Made by a program: the position numbers and the translations under genes
In this document: positions 7,762 to 15,544 of the stretch, piece by piece
How the letters are laid out: each line of letters starts with the position of its first letter
Position numbering within the stretch: the first letter of the stretch is position 1
Notes under the pieces: generated by a model
Database searches by the model: none
What the model was told of the DNA's origin: nothing
The model's input: only the letters and a program-made list of their open reading frames with translations
Assembly: GCA_964346535.1 (NCBI GenBank)
Contig: CAYFUN010000027.1
Location: forward strand, 1-17,926
Length of the DNA: 17,926 nt
Reading direction: 5' to 3'
Source of the DNA: Neofamilia sp964346535
Lineage (GTDB): Bacteria; Bacillota; Clostridia; Tissierellales; Peptoniphilaceae

Positions 7762-8049
7762 TTATAGATCCTTGTCTTTGTCTATAAAAATAATTTCCTT
7801 AGGCTTTACCATCTTATATTCATCTCTAGCAATTTTTTCAACAAAGGATAGGGTATCGCTAGAATTTATTTCCTCTTCTAAGTCAGAAATTGACTGAGAA
7901 ATTTCATTATAGGCTTGGTTTTTTAAAGAAATTTTTTCTTTTAGTTGGGCTATTTCTTTGTTTTGGCTATAAATTTTAAAAGAAATAAAACATAAGCAAA
8001 GAATCATTAGTGGAAATATTAATTTTAATCCATTTGCAGTCTTCTTCAT
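7762..8049 (-). CDS. divIC: Septum formation initiator DivIC/FtsB-family protein
   Basis: Small bitopic membrane protein of the divisome, expected to work with FtsL and DivIB at the septum. It has 95 residues: a short basic cytoplasmic start, one transmembrane helix (about 10-28), a coiled coil (about 29-64) and an extracytoplasmic end carrying the family pattern FVEKIARDEYKMVKPKEIIF (69-88). Position between rqcP and the S1 gene matches B. subtilis divIC, so I prefer DivIC to FtsL. AGGAG lies eight bases before the ATG. It is 16 bases after rqcP, so almost certainly in the same transcript. Confidence 0.9.
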   Translation of the reverse strand: MKKTANGLKLIFPLMILCLCFISFKIYSQNKEIAQLKEKISLKNQAYNEISQSISDLEEEINSSDTLSFVEKIARDEYKMVKPKEIIFIDKDKDL

Positions 8050-8065
8050 AGATAATGCTCCTAAA

Positions 8066-8308
8066 TCAATTTAACCTCTCGTAAAGGTCCTCTGGCTTTG
8101 GGTTAACTAAGTCTAGGCCAGAAGATATAACTTTGACTTTAATTTCTCTATTGGCAAAGTTAATACTTATTATGTCTCCTGCCTCAACCTTGTCTGAAGC
8201 TTTTCCTAGCTTGTCGTTAATGGTAATTTTTCCATTGTCGCAAGCTTCTTTGGCAAGAGTTCTTCTCTTTATCAGTCTAGAAATTTTTAAAAATTTGTCT
8301 AATCTCAT
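8066..8308 (-). CDS. rqcP: S4-domain ribosome quality-control protein RqcP
   Basis: An 80-residue S4-domain protein (the YabO/Hsp15-like family). RqcP works with RqcH on stalled 50S subunits to add alanine tails to nascent chains. Nearly the whole protein is the S4 fold: MRLDKFLKISRLIKRR, then EACDNGKITINDK and a C-terminal strand ending KVKVIS. The basic residues R2 and R16, reported as important in B. subtilis RqcP, are present. The annotation rests on size, fold and location (after mazG/hup, before divIC), as in B. subtilis yabO. The SD is weak (AGGA close to the ATG), and a hairpin precedes the gene. Confidence 0.92.
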   Translation of the reverse strand: MRLDKFLKISRLIKRRTLAKEACDNGKITINDKLGKASDKVEAGDIISINFANREIKVKVISSGLDLVNPKPEDLYERLN

Positions 8309-8324
8309 TGTCCTAAAATTTTAA

Positions 8325-8354
8325 TTAAGGTACACCTAAAAAGATGTACCTTAA
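8325..8354 (-). other. 12-bp hairpin between hup and rqcP
   Basis: On the minus strand TTAAGGTACATC and GGTGTACCTTAA pair (one G-U) around a TTTTTA loop, starting 10 bases after the hup stop codon. The sequence after the stem is AT-rich but has no uninterrupted U-run at the stem base, so it is not a classical terminator. It may define or protect the 3' end of a short hup mRNA or cause partial termination; this is inference. Confidence 0.55.
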
Positions 8355-8364
8355 AAAATCACTC

Positions 8365-8643
8365 TTATTTGTTAACTAATTCTTTAAAGCCTTTTCCAGC
8401 TCTGAAAACAGGAGCTTTAGATGCTGGGATAGAAATCTTTTCTTCTGGGTTTCTTGGGTTTCTACCTTCTCTAGCTTTTCTGTGTCTAACTTCAAAAGTT
8501 CCGAATCCTACTAATTGAACCTTGTCTCCATCAGCAAGAGCTTCTTGGACAGTTTCAATAAAGGCGTTTAGTGCCATTTCAGAGTCTTTTTTTGTCATTT
8601 GACTTTTTTCAGCAATTTGAGCTACCAATTCTTGTTTGTTCAT
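8365..8643 (-). CDS. hup: DNA-binding protein HU
   Basis: A 92-residue histone-like protein that binds and bends DNA as a dimer. The sequence is a textbook HU: an N-terminal helical part (MNKQELVAQIAEKSQ), the signature VGFGTFEVRHRKAREGRNP (45-63) leading into the DNA-embracing arms with the intercalating proline of RNP (61-63), and the ending APVFRAGKGFKELVN. Its SD is strong (AGGAGG, five bases before ATG). It lies between mazG and rqcP, an arrangement common in clostridia but not in B. subtilis. A possible promoter overlaps the end of mazG, and a hairpin follows the gene. Both fit extra expression of an abundant protein, but neither is proven. Confidence 0.97.
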   Translation of the reverse strand: MNKQELVAQIAEKSQMTKKDSEMALNAFIETVQEALADGDKVQLVGFGTFEVRHRKAREGRNPRNPEEKISIPASKAPVFRAGKGFKELVNK

Positions 8644-8677
8644 AATAACCTCCTAAAATAATAAGTTTATATATAAC

Positions 8678-8706
8678 ATTATATAACTTCCTCTTTGTGC
8701 TTGGAA
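8678..8706 (-). promoter_or_regulatory. Possible internal promoter for hup
   Basis: A perfect -10 TATAAT (8678-8683) lies 17 bases from a poor -35 TTCCAA (8701-8706) and would give a leader of about 28 bases containing the strong hup SD. The -35 matches consensus at only three positions and lies inside mazG, so this is a weak prediction. Confidence 0.35.
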
Positions 8707-10109
8707 TTCTGCCAAAGGTCTTCTAGTTTATCTTTTCCAACTTCTTTTATATCTAGGTCTTCCTTTTCAGCAAGGTCTTCCATCACTTTAAATCTTCCTA
8801 TGAATTTTTCACAGGCAGCTGTTAATAAAAGCTCAGCTTCATAGCCTAGGTAGTGGCAGAGATTAACTACAGTAAATAATAAATCACCTAGTTCTTCTTC
8901 TAGCTCTACAGGCGAATCAAGGGCTTCTACAACTTCTTCATATTCTTCTTTTACTTTGGCTAAAATTTCTTCTCTCTCGGTCCAATCAAAACCTATTCTA
9001 GTAACCTTGTCTATAATATCATAGGCCCAAAGGGTTGATGGATTTCCCTTAGATCCTTCTAACCTTTGCCAAAATTTATTAACTTCTCTTGAAGAATACT
9101 TGATACTATCCCAATTTTGCAATACTTTAGACGATTTGTCAAGTGTTAAATCGCCAAAAACATGGGGATGCCTAAAAATTAATTTATTATTAACCCTATT
9201 TATGACATCGTAGATGGAAAAATCACCATTTTCATAGGCAATTTGCGAGTGAATAGTGACTTGAAAAAGCAAGTCGCCTAGCTCTTCACAAATATTATCT
9301 ACGTCTTCCTTATTTATTGCAGCAACTAGTTCATAGGCCTCTTCTAAAAGATCTTGTCTCAGACTTTTGTGGTCTTGTTCAATGTCCCAAGGACAACCTT
9401 CAGGTCCTCTTAGGGTATCTGTTGTCTCTAACAGATCAGCAAAGGAATAAACTTTTTCCTCTGGCTTGTAAATCAAAAGAGATGTTTGGTGGTTGGGATA
9501 AATTTTTCTAGAATAATTTTCTAACTTATCTGTATAAAGTTCTTCGCTAGCAAGTCCAGCATCTTTTATTAAAGCAAATTTTGTAGATCCTGGATAAGAA
9601 TCTAATAACTTTATTATAAGTTCATCTAAGACATACTCGTCGTCAATTTCTTGGATTAAAAGGTCTAAGCTATAATCTGTTTTAAAAATGCTATAGTCTT
9701 TGGCAGATATTGTCTTGTAGCCACTAGTTATATGTTTAAGACTTTCAAGAACTAAGTCGCAAGCAGCTTGGTTATTAATAAAGTCTAGGTCTATTCCTTC
9801 TTTAAGCATTAGGTCAACTGCTTTTTCTAGTACAAAGGGTGAGCCTGGCACTAAATAAATTATGTCTCCTTGAGCAGCCTGGTCTTTTAAGTAGCTGGCA
9901 ATTTTCTTATCAACTTTTTCTATGTCCTCTTCTTCTTCATAAAAGAAGTCAAGGAAGTTTAGGTTAAAGTCTTTTTCTAAGTCTTTAATAGCCTGGTGAA
10001 ATTTAGTTCTAACAAAAATTTTTTTATCGCCTTGTAACTTTTCTCTTATCTCTTTTGAGATGGCAGATATATCTGTTGAACCTAAACCAATTACTAGTAT
10101 CTGTCCCAT
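8679..10109 (-). CDS. mazG: Nucleoside triphosphate pyrophosphohydrolase MazG with N-terminal tetrapyrrole-methylase-like domain (YabN type)
   Basis: A 476-residue two-part protein. MazG hydrolyses NTPs to NMP and pyrophosphate and is thought to clear abnormal nucleotides. Residues 1-215 resemble the tetrapyrrole (SAM-dependent) methylase fold of B. subtilis YabN (ILVIGLGSTD, VPGSPFVLEK), but the usual GHP and GxSF positions are changed (GSP, NQAA), so this half may be inactive. Two MazG domains follow: the first at about 229-335 (GCPWDIEQDHKSLRQDLLEE, metal ligands in EEAYE and EELGD) and the second at about 355-450 (EEYEE, EELGD). Both metal-binding sets are intact. It is the first gene after a strong promoter. 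SD GAGGTG lies four bases before ATG. Confidence 0.95.
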   Translation of the reverse strand: MGQILVIGLGSTDISAISKEIREKLQGDKKIFVRTKFHQAIKDLEKDFNLNFLDFFYEEEEDIEKVDKKIASYLKDQAAQGDIIYLVPGSPFVLEKAVDLMLKEGIDLDFINNQAACDLVLESLKHITSGYKTISAKDYSIFKTDYSLDLLIQEIDDEYVLDELIIKLLDSYPGSTKFALIKDAGLASEELYTDKLENYSRKIYPNHQTSLLIYKPEEKVYSFADLLETTDTLRGPEGCPWDIEQDHKSLRQDLLEEAYELVAAINKEDVDNICEELGDLLFQVTIHSQIAYENGDFSIYDVINRVNNKLIFRHPHVFGDLTLDKSSKVLQNWDSIKYSSREVNKFWQRLEGSKGNPSTLWAYDIIDKVTRIGFDWTEREEILAKVKEEYEEVVEALDSPVELEEELGDLLFTVVNLCHYLGYEAELLLTAACEKFIGRFKVMEDLAEKEDLDIKEVGKDKLEDLWQNSKHKEEVI

Positions 10110-10125
10110 TTTTCACCTCTCTATA

Positions 10126-10154
10126 ATTTTACATAATTTTTTCTTATTTGTCTA
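10126..10154 (-). promoter_or_regulatory. Sigma-A promoter of the mazG operon
   Basis: -35 TAGACA (10149-10154) and -10 TAAAAT (10126-10131) are separated by exactly 17 bases. Each hexamer matches consensus at five of six positions. The -10 ends 16 bases before the mazG ATG, so the leader would be very short (about 10 bases) and would hold little more than the SD. The rest of the 194-base gap (10155-10268) is AT-rich, with only loose inverted repeats and no ORF or RNA gene that I can recognise. Confidence 0.75.
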
Positions 10155-10268
10155 GGGAAAATCTTTAAATTTATTGATTTTATCAGCATTTCCCTGAGTT
10201 TTTTTATTTTTTCTAGTTTTTTCTTTATTTATAAAAATTTTTTAAATCATTATAGGATTTTTTCAAAT

Positions 10269-10295
10269 AAAAAACCACTGAGCTAACCCAGTGGT
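10269..10295 (-). terminator. Intrinsic terminator after the foldase gene
   Basis: On the minus strand ACCACTGGG and CTCAGTGGT form a 9-bp stem (one G-U) with a TTAG tetraloop, followed by a six-base U-run. It starts 8 bases after the TAG stop of the foldase gene. This is the strongest terminator inside the gene block and separates the glmU-to-foldase genes from the mazG operon. Confidence 0.92.
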
Positions 10296-10303
10296 CTTAT
10301 AAA

Positions 10304-11371
10304 CTAATTACCTTTGTTTTCTTTTTCAGCTTCTGGAGCTTCTTCTGAATTTTCTTCTTTGTTTTCAGAATTTTCTTCAGTGCTTTCTTCTATTTTTTCT
10401 TCCATGTCTTTTTCAACTTCTAGTTTTTCTAATATAGACTCTGGTTCGTTGGCAACGTCGTAGATCTTTTTGATCTTAGCTTTTTTCTCTAAGGCTTCCA
10501 TTTCGTCTACAAACATTTGGCTTCTAACTTCTGCTTCAATTTCTTCTTCAAAGTCTGCAAGAGTTGATTTTTCACCTGTGATTTCAATTATATGGTAGCC
10601 AAAATCTGACTTTATTGGATCAGATAGGTCACCAACATTATTTCCAAATACAAAGTCATTAAATTCAGCAACCATTCTACCTTGTGGGAAGAAACCTAGG
10701 TCTCCACCTTGGGCTGCTGAGCCTGGGTCTTCAGAAAGTTCTTTTGCTAGTTCAGCAAAGTCTTCTCCATCTTTTAGTCTTTGTAAAACCTTGTTGGCTT
10801 CGTCTTCTGTTTCTACAAGAATGTGTCTAGCTGATCTTTCGTAGAAGGCATCCTTGTTTTCTTCAAAGAATTTTTCTTTTTCTTCTTGACTTACTTCATA
10901 GCCTTCCATTTTCTTGTTTATATATTCGTTTACAATAGTATTTTCTTTTAATACATTTTTGTATTCTTCTTCTGTAAGGCCAATTGCTGCAAGATTTTCT
11001 TTGAAAAAATCTTCTCCAGCCATTTCCTTTTCCATATTAATTTGTTCTGCTACTTTAGCATCAATGTCTCCAAGGTCTTCATTGTTGGCTGCATTTAAAA
11101 TTACTTGGTTGGAAATAAGAGAATTTAAAATATTTTCTCTTAGAATTTCTCCAGCTGATCTTTCAAGCTTGTCCATTGGTTGTTTTAAACCTTCTTCACC
11201 AATTTGTGCAACTACTTGTTGTCTCTTGATGCCATAGTAAAGGTCAAAGGTCTTTTGTGGAATTTCCACTCCGTCTACTGTTGCTGCTACTCCGTCTTTT
11301 GCACCCTTGTTGCCACAAGCAGTTAGCACTAGCATAAGGGCTAAAATTAATAATAAACTTTTTCTTTTCAT
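10304..11371 (-). CDS. prsA: Extracytoplasmic peptidyl-prolyl isomerase lipoprotein (PrsA-like foldase)
   Basis: A 355-residue lipoprotein expected outside the membrane, helping exported proteins fold. The signal peptide ends in a lipobox LTAC with the lipidated cysteine at residue 19. Residues 25-165 form a SurA/PrsA N-terminal-like helical region. The parvulin PPIase domain covers about 180-265 (ARHILVETED, GGDLGFFPQGRMVAEF, SDFGYHIIEI). A second helical part follows, and residues 315-355 are a low-complexity tail of E, K, N and S that probably is disordered. A foldase directly after mfd is usual in clostridia and absent from the B. subtilis cluster. It has its own promoter, a good SD (AAGGAG) and a terminator, so it can be expressed alone. 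The exact subfamily is less certain than the function. Confidence 0.92.
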   Translation of the reverse strand: MKRKSLLLILALMLVLTACGNKGAKDGVAATVDGVEIPQKTFDLYYGIKRQQVVAQIGEEGLKQPMDKLERSAGEILRENILNSLISNQVILNAANNEDLGDIDAKVAEQINMEKEMAGEDFFKENLAAIGLTEEEYKNVLKENTIVNEYINKKMEGYEVSQEEKEKFFEENKDAFYERSARHILVETEDEANKVLQRLKDGEDFAELAKELSEDPGSAAQGGDLGFFPQGRMVAEFNDFVFGNNVGDLSDPIKSDFGYHIIEITGEKSTLADFEEEIEAEVRSQMFVDEMEALEKKAKIKKIYDVANEPESILEKLEVEKDMEEKIEESTEENSENKEENSEEAPEAEKENKGN

Positions 11372-11397
11372 TTAACTCTCCTTTTTAAATCCTAATT

Positions 11398-11427
11398 ATT
11401 ATAACATGTTTTTTTATATTTGTGCAA
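11398..11427 (-). promoter_or_regulatory. Extended -10 promoter of the foldase gene
   Basis: The minus strand carries TGTTATAAT, a perfect extended -10 (hexamer at 11398-11403), with a weak -35 TTGCAC (11422-11427) 18 bases away. It lies in the 70-base gap after mfd and gives a leader of about 20 bases with the SD AAGGAG. Confidence 0.75.
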
Positions 11428-11441
11428 TTTTCACATAATAA

Positions 11442-14400
11442 TCAGACAATATTTGCTAAAAGGTCTTTTAATTCTTCTAGTGGGTACTTGCCTGGACTAA
11501 GCTCTATAGAGACTTGGCCCTTGGTGTTAAAGCTAACCTTGTTTGAAAAAATTGCTATTAGGTTGTTTAGTGATTTTAAGTCTAAGACCTTGTCTTCCTT
11601 AAACTTTATACGAATTTTATTTGCGTCACCGCTTATTATTTCTACTCCCTTTTGGTTGGCAATAAATTTAATTTGAGATATGTCTATTAGGTTTGATGTT
11701 GCCTCTGGTAGGTCGCCGTACCTGTCTATGGCCTCTGCAATTAGGTCTGAATAGTCTTCGTCGTTTTCTATTAGGGAAATCTTTTTATAAAATTCCAGTC
11801 TTTGTCTTTGGTCTCTGATATAAGCTTCTGGAACAAAGGCTTCGATATTTAAATCAATTGTAGTTTCGTTAATGTCTTTAACTTCTTCTCCCTTAAGTTT
11901 TTTCATTGCATCTTCTAATAAACTTAAATAGAGGTCGTAGCCAATATTGTCTATGTGGCCATGTTGTTGGGAGGATAAAATATTTCCTGCCCCACGAATT
12001 TCTAAGTCTCTCATGGCAATTTTATAACCTGAGCCAAACTCTGTATATTCTTTTATGGCTGTCAGTCTCTTTTCTGAAACTTCGCTTAGCTGTTTGTCTC
12101 TAGGATAGGTTATATAGGCATAGGCAATTTTGTTGGACCTGCCAACCCTGCCTCTAAGCTGATAAAGTTGAGAGAGGCCAAAGCGGTCTGCGTCATTTAT
12201 AATTATTGTATTTACATTTGGAATGTCTAGGCCTGTTTCTATAATTGTAGTACAAACTAAAACATCTGCTTCTCTTTCTAAAAAGCCCATCATGGCATTT
12301 TCTAAGGCCCTTTCTGACATTTGCCCGTGGGCAACTAAGAAGCTGGCCTCTGGCACCAGGGCTTGAAGTTCAAGGGCGACCTTGTCTATGTCTGAAACTT
12401 TATTATGCAAGAAATAAACCTGGCCCTCCCTGTCAATTTCTCTAAGGATTGCCTCTCTAATCATAGAAGGATTATATTCTGCCAAATAAGTTTGAACTGG
12501 AAATCTTTCTTCTGGCGGCTCTTCTATTAGAGACATATTTCTTATGCCAATCATAGACATTTGTAGAGTCCTTGGAATTGGAGTTGCTGTTAGAGTAAGG
12601 GTGTCTACATTTTCTTTGAGCATTTTTAGTGTTTCCTTGTGCCTAACTCCAAATCTCTGCTCCTCGTCAATAATTAAAAGGCCCAGGTCTTTAAAAACTA
12701 CATCTTTTGATAAGAGTCTATGAGTTCCTACTACTATGTCTAAGGACCCATTTCTAAGTCCTTTAATGTCCTTGTCCACTTGGCTTTTAGACCTAAAGCG
12801 AGATAGGAGTCCAATTGTCACTGGAAAGTCTCTAAATCTTTCTACCATTGTGTTGTAATGTTGCTGGGCAAGAATTGTTGTTGGAACTAAAATTGCAACT
12901 TGCTTGCCATCCATTACTGCCTTAAAGGCTGCCCTAAGGGCAACTTCTGTTTTGCCATAGCCAACGTCCGCACAAAGAAGCCTGTCCATTGGCGCTTTTT
13001 TTTCCATGTCTGCTTTTATTTCTGCACTTGCTTGAAGCTGGCCATCAGTTTCTTCATAAGGAAAGGCATCTTCAAACTCTTCCTGCCACAGGGTGTCCTT
13101 AGAAAACTGATAGCCTTCCTTGGCCTGTCTGGCAGCATAAAGTTTTATTAGCTCATCTGCCATGTCGTCAATGGACTTTTGGGCCTTGAGTTTGGTCTTA
13201 GTCCATTCAACTGAGTTTAGCTTGTTGACCTTAGGTTTTTTGTCGCCAGTTCCTATATACTTGTGGATCATTCCCAGCTGGTCTGTAGGAATGTAGAGCT
13301 TGTCTGCTCCCCTGTATTGAATTAAAATATAGTCTCTAGTTACTCCTTGGACTTGGAGCTTATAAGAGCCTTGATAAATTCCAACTCCGTTGTTTTCGTG
13401 GACTACATAGTCGCCAATTTCTATGTCTGCAAAGTCTGTTATGGCTCCTTCTTTTTTGGTCTTTTTTCTAGGAGTCTTTTTTTGTTTTTGAGAGGTCCCA
13501 TAAATTTCCCTTTGGTTCATTAGAGAAAATTTTAAGTCTGAATATTCAAAACCTTGGCGGACAGAAAGGTCCGATAAAAGAATTTGAGATGAATGTAGAG
13601 ACTCGTCTAAAGACTCTGCTATAGATGCTTTGACCCCAAGGCTTGTAAGGCTAAGGTCTAATCTGTTTAATCTCTTTTTATCTCCTGCAAGAATTGCAAT
13701 TTTGTAGCCCCTGTACAAGTACCTGTCAATTTCTTCTTTAAAAATATCCATCCTGCCGTTATAAGAAGTTATGGCCTTCATATGGAAGTTTAAAATTGAC
13801 TGAGGCTTAAAGTGTTTGTTGTCTCTTAAAATATTTGAAAATGTTACTTTGGTGTTCTTCTCTATGGAAGGAATAATTTCATCATAATTATAAAGTGAAT
13901 TTTCATGGCCTGGCAGTACTTCTCCTGCCAATAAAAGATCTGAAAATCTATTTTTAAAATCCTTGGAGTTTTCTAAGGCTGACTCATCTATTCGCCTTGG
14001 CTCGTCAATAAAAAAGAGCGTATCTTCGTCTGTATAGGCTAAGATTGATCCTAGCTTTTCTTGGTCTACATAGGGCAAAACCAGGTCTAGGTTTTTTATA
14101 AAAAGTTTGTTTTCCAGCCTGTCGCTTATTTCAGCAAATTTTCCTTCTAGGTTTGAAAGAACTTGGACGTCTTTAATTTTTGTAGCCTTTAATTCACTTG
14201 CTAGGCCCTTTATTGCTAGGTCTCTGTCTGCTTCATCTAAAATATTTTCGCTAGCTGGGCAAATATAAATTTCTTCTAAATTATTTATTGATCTTTGACT
14301 GAGGACGTCAAAGTCCCTGATAGAATCTATTTCGTCATCAAAAAGTTCAATCCTATAGGGATTTGCTGCCAGTGGTGGAAAAATATCTACAATGCCACCT

Positions 14401-14933
14401 CGAATTGAAAATTGGCCCTTGCCTTCAACTGCTGGAACATTTTCATAGCCTGCAAGTAAAAGTTTTTTCCCCAAGTCTCCTAGGTCAATTCTATGGTCGA
14501 GGTTTATAGAAAAAGAAAGTTTTGAAAACTTGTCTGGAGTCATTAGCTTGTTTAAAAGGCCTTCATAGCCTGTGGCAACAATAAGTTCGTCTTCGTTTTC
14601 CAGGGCCCACATGGCCTTTAGTTGATCATTAGATGTATCAGCTGACCTGGCTATTGACCTGTAGAAAAAATCCTCTCTTTTTGGAAAGTAATAGGCCTTG
14701 TCTAAGCCCAAACTTTTTAGATCTTCGTATATTCTCTTGGCCCTTAGGTCTGAATAGGAAATTATAAAGATTTTTCGTTTTTGCCCATGAGCAAATACAG
14801 AGTAAATAAAGTGGCCCAGGGCCTCTTCTAGTACTCCGTTAACTGCAATAACTTGTTTTTTATTTTTTATATCTGCTAGGAGGTTCTTATAGGAATCCAA
14901 GCCTAGCAGGGGATCTGCTAAAAAGTTTTTCAT
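11442..14933 (-). CDS. mfd: Transcription-repair coupling factor Mfd
   Basis: DNA translocase that removes stalled RNA polymerase from lesions and recruits UvrA. It has 1163 residues, the usual length. An N-terminal UvrB-like module (about 1-330; RGGIVDIFP at 178-186) is followed by the RNA polymerase interaction domain (about 503-573; GDYVVHENNGVGIYQG). The RecG-like motor carries Walker A DVGYGKTE (656-663), DEEQ (756-759), TATPIPRTL (782-790) and QLRGRVGR (925-932). The C-terminal TRCF domain begins near 1020. It ends in TGA. The ATG at 14933 has no recognisable SD, and a 7-bp hairpin lies 12 bases upstream, which is odd in a region where most genes have strong SDs. It is 42 bases after pth. 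Confidence 0.98.
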   Translation of the reverse strand: MKNFLADPLLGLDSYKNLLADIKNKKQVIAVNGVLEEALGHFIYSVFAHGQKRKIFIISYSDLRAKRIYEDLKSLGLDKAYYFPKREDFFYRSIARSADTSNDQLKAMWALENEDELIVATGYEGLLNKLMTPDKFSKLSFSINLDHRIDLGDLGKKLLLAGYENVPAVEGKGQFSIRGGIVDIFPPLAANPYRIELFDDEIDSIRDFDVLSQRSINNLEEIYICPASENILDEADRDLAIKGLASELKATKIKDVQVLSNLEGKFAEISDRLENKLFIKNLDLVLPYVDQEKLGSILAYTDEDTLFFIDEPRRIDESALENSKDFKNRFSDLLLAGEVLPGHENSLYNYDEIIPSIEKNTKVTFSNILRDNKHFKPQSILNFHMKAITSYNGRMDIFKEEIDRYLYRGYKIAILAGDKKRLNRLDLSLTSLGVKASIAESLDESLHSSQILLSDLSVRQGFEYSDLKFSLMNQREIYGTSQKQKKTPRKKTKKEGAITDFADIEIGDYVVHENNGVGIYQGSYKLQVQGVTRDYILIQYRGADKLYIPTDQLGMIHKYIGTGDKKPKVNKLNSVEWTKTKLKAQKSIDDMADELIKLYAARQAKEGYQFSKDTLWQEEFEDAFPYEETDGQLQASAEIKADMEKKAPMDRLLCADVGYGKTEVALRAAFKAVMDGKQVAILVPTTILAQQHYNTMVERFRDFPVTIGLLSRFRSKSQVDKDIKGLRNGSLDIVVGTHRLLSKDVVFKDLGLLIIDEEQRFGVRHKETLKMLKENVDTLTLTATPIPRTLQMSMIGIRNMSLIEEPPEERFPVQTYLAEYNPSMIREAILREIDREGQVYFLHNKVSDIDKVALELQALVPEASFLVAHGQMSERALENAMMGFLEREADVLVCTTIIETGLDIPNVNTIIINDADRFGLSQLYQLRGRVGRSNKIAYAYITYPRDKQLSEVSEKRLTAIKEYTEFGSGYKIAMRDLEIRGAGNILSSQQHGHIDNIGYDLYLSLLEDAMKKLKGEEVKDINETTIDLNIEAFVPEAYIRDQRQRLEFYKKISLIENDEDYSDLIAEAIDRYGDLPEATSNLIDISQIKFIANQKGVEIISGDANKIRIKFKEDKVLDLKSLNNLIAIFSNKVSFNTKGQVSIELSPGKYPLEELKDLLANIV

Positions 14934-14945
14934 ATTAGTATTTAT

Positions 14946-14970
14946 AAAGGCCCACTTATAATATGGGCCT
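14946..14970 (-). other. Hairpin between pth and mfd, possible weak terminator or attenuator
   Basis: On the minus strand AGGCCCA and TGGGCCT form a perfect 7-bp, G-C-rich stem with a 9-base loop, followed by TTTATAAA. Only two more U residues follow the stem, so termination would be weak. It starts 5 bases after the pth stop codon and ends 14 bases before the mfd ATG, leaving no room for a clear SD. Confidence 0.5.
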
Positions 14971-14975
14971 AAAAT

Positions 14976-15542
14976 TTATTTCTTTATATTATATTTGTTC
15001 ATTGCCTGGTCCAGGCCATCTTCAACAATGGCTATGGCTGCCTTAGCTGCATAGTCAACTGCGCTGTCTATTTCCTTAAATTCTTCGCTAGAAAAATTTG
15101 ATAAGACAAAGTTTGCCAAGTCTTGGTTAGGATGTTTTTCTCCAACTCCAATTCTAATTCTTGGGAAAGTATCAGCTTGGATTTGGTAAATAATTGACTT
15201 CATCCCGTTGTGGCTGCCTGCTGAACCTTTTTTTCTAATTCTTATTGTAGAAAATCCAATATCTATATCGTCGTAGATGACAATTAAGTCTTCAGGAGAG
15301 ACCTTGTAGAAATTTAAAATTTCCTTTAATGAGTCTCCACTGTTGTTCATATAAGTTTGAGGCTTGACTAATAGAACCTTCTCCCCCTTTATTGAGGCTT
15401 CAGCAATTAAAGCCTGGTGCTTGATCTTATAAGGAGAGGCTGAAAGTTTTTCTATAAGCTTGTCTATAACCATAAAGCCTACATTATGCCTAGTTCTTTG
15501 GTAGTCCTTGCCTGGATTTCCTAGTCCTGCTATAACCTTCAC
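14976..15542 (-). CDS. pth: Peptidyl-tRNA hydrolase
   Basis: Cleaves peptidyl-tRNA released from stalled ribosomes, recycling tRNA. It has 188 residues. The family residues are all present: N9 and the catalytic H19 (GLGNPGKDYQRTRHNVGF), M65/N66 in TYMNNSG, D92 in YDDID and N112 in GSHNGMKS. The start codon is GTG at 15542, two bases after the prs stop codon, with only a weak SD-like GGAT in the end of prs. Start by coupling to prs translation is likely. The protein starts right at the conserved MKVIAGLGNPG, which supports the GTG. In B. subtilis the equivalent gene is spoVC, placed after prs and ctc; ctc is missing here. Confidence 0.97.
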   Translation of the reverse strand: MKVIAGLGNPGKDYQRTRHNVGFMVIDKLIEKLSASPYKIKHQALIAEASIKGEKVLLVKPQTYMNNSGDSLKEILNFYKVSPEDLIVIYDDIDIGFSTIRIRKKGSAGSHNGMKSIIYQIQADTFPRIRIGVGEKHPNQDLANFVLSNFSSEEFKEIDSAVDYAAKAAIAIVEDGLDQAMNKYNIKK

Positions 15543-15544
15543 TC

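Noticed and set aside
10246..10260. TATAAT just after the foldase terminator as an upstream mazG promoter
   Set aside because: No -35-like hexamer lies at a suitable distance; the region overlaps the terminator and its U-run.
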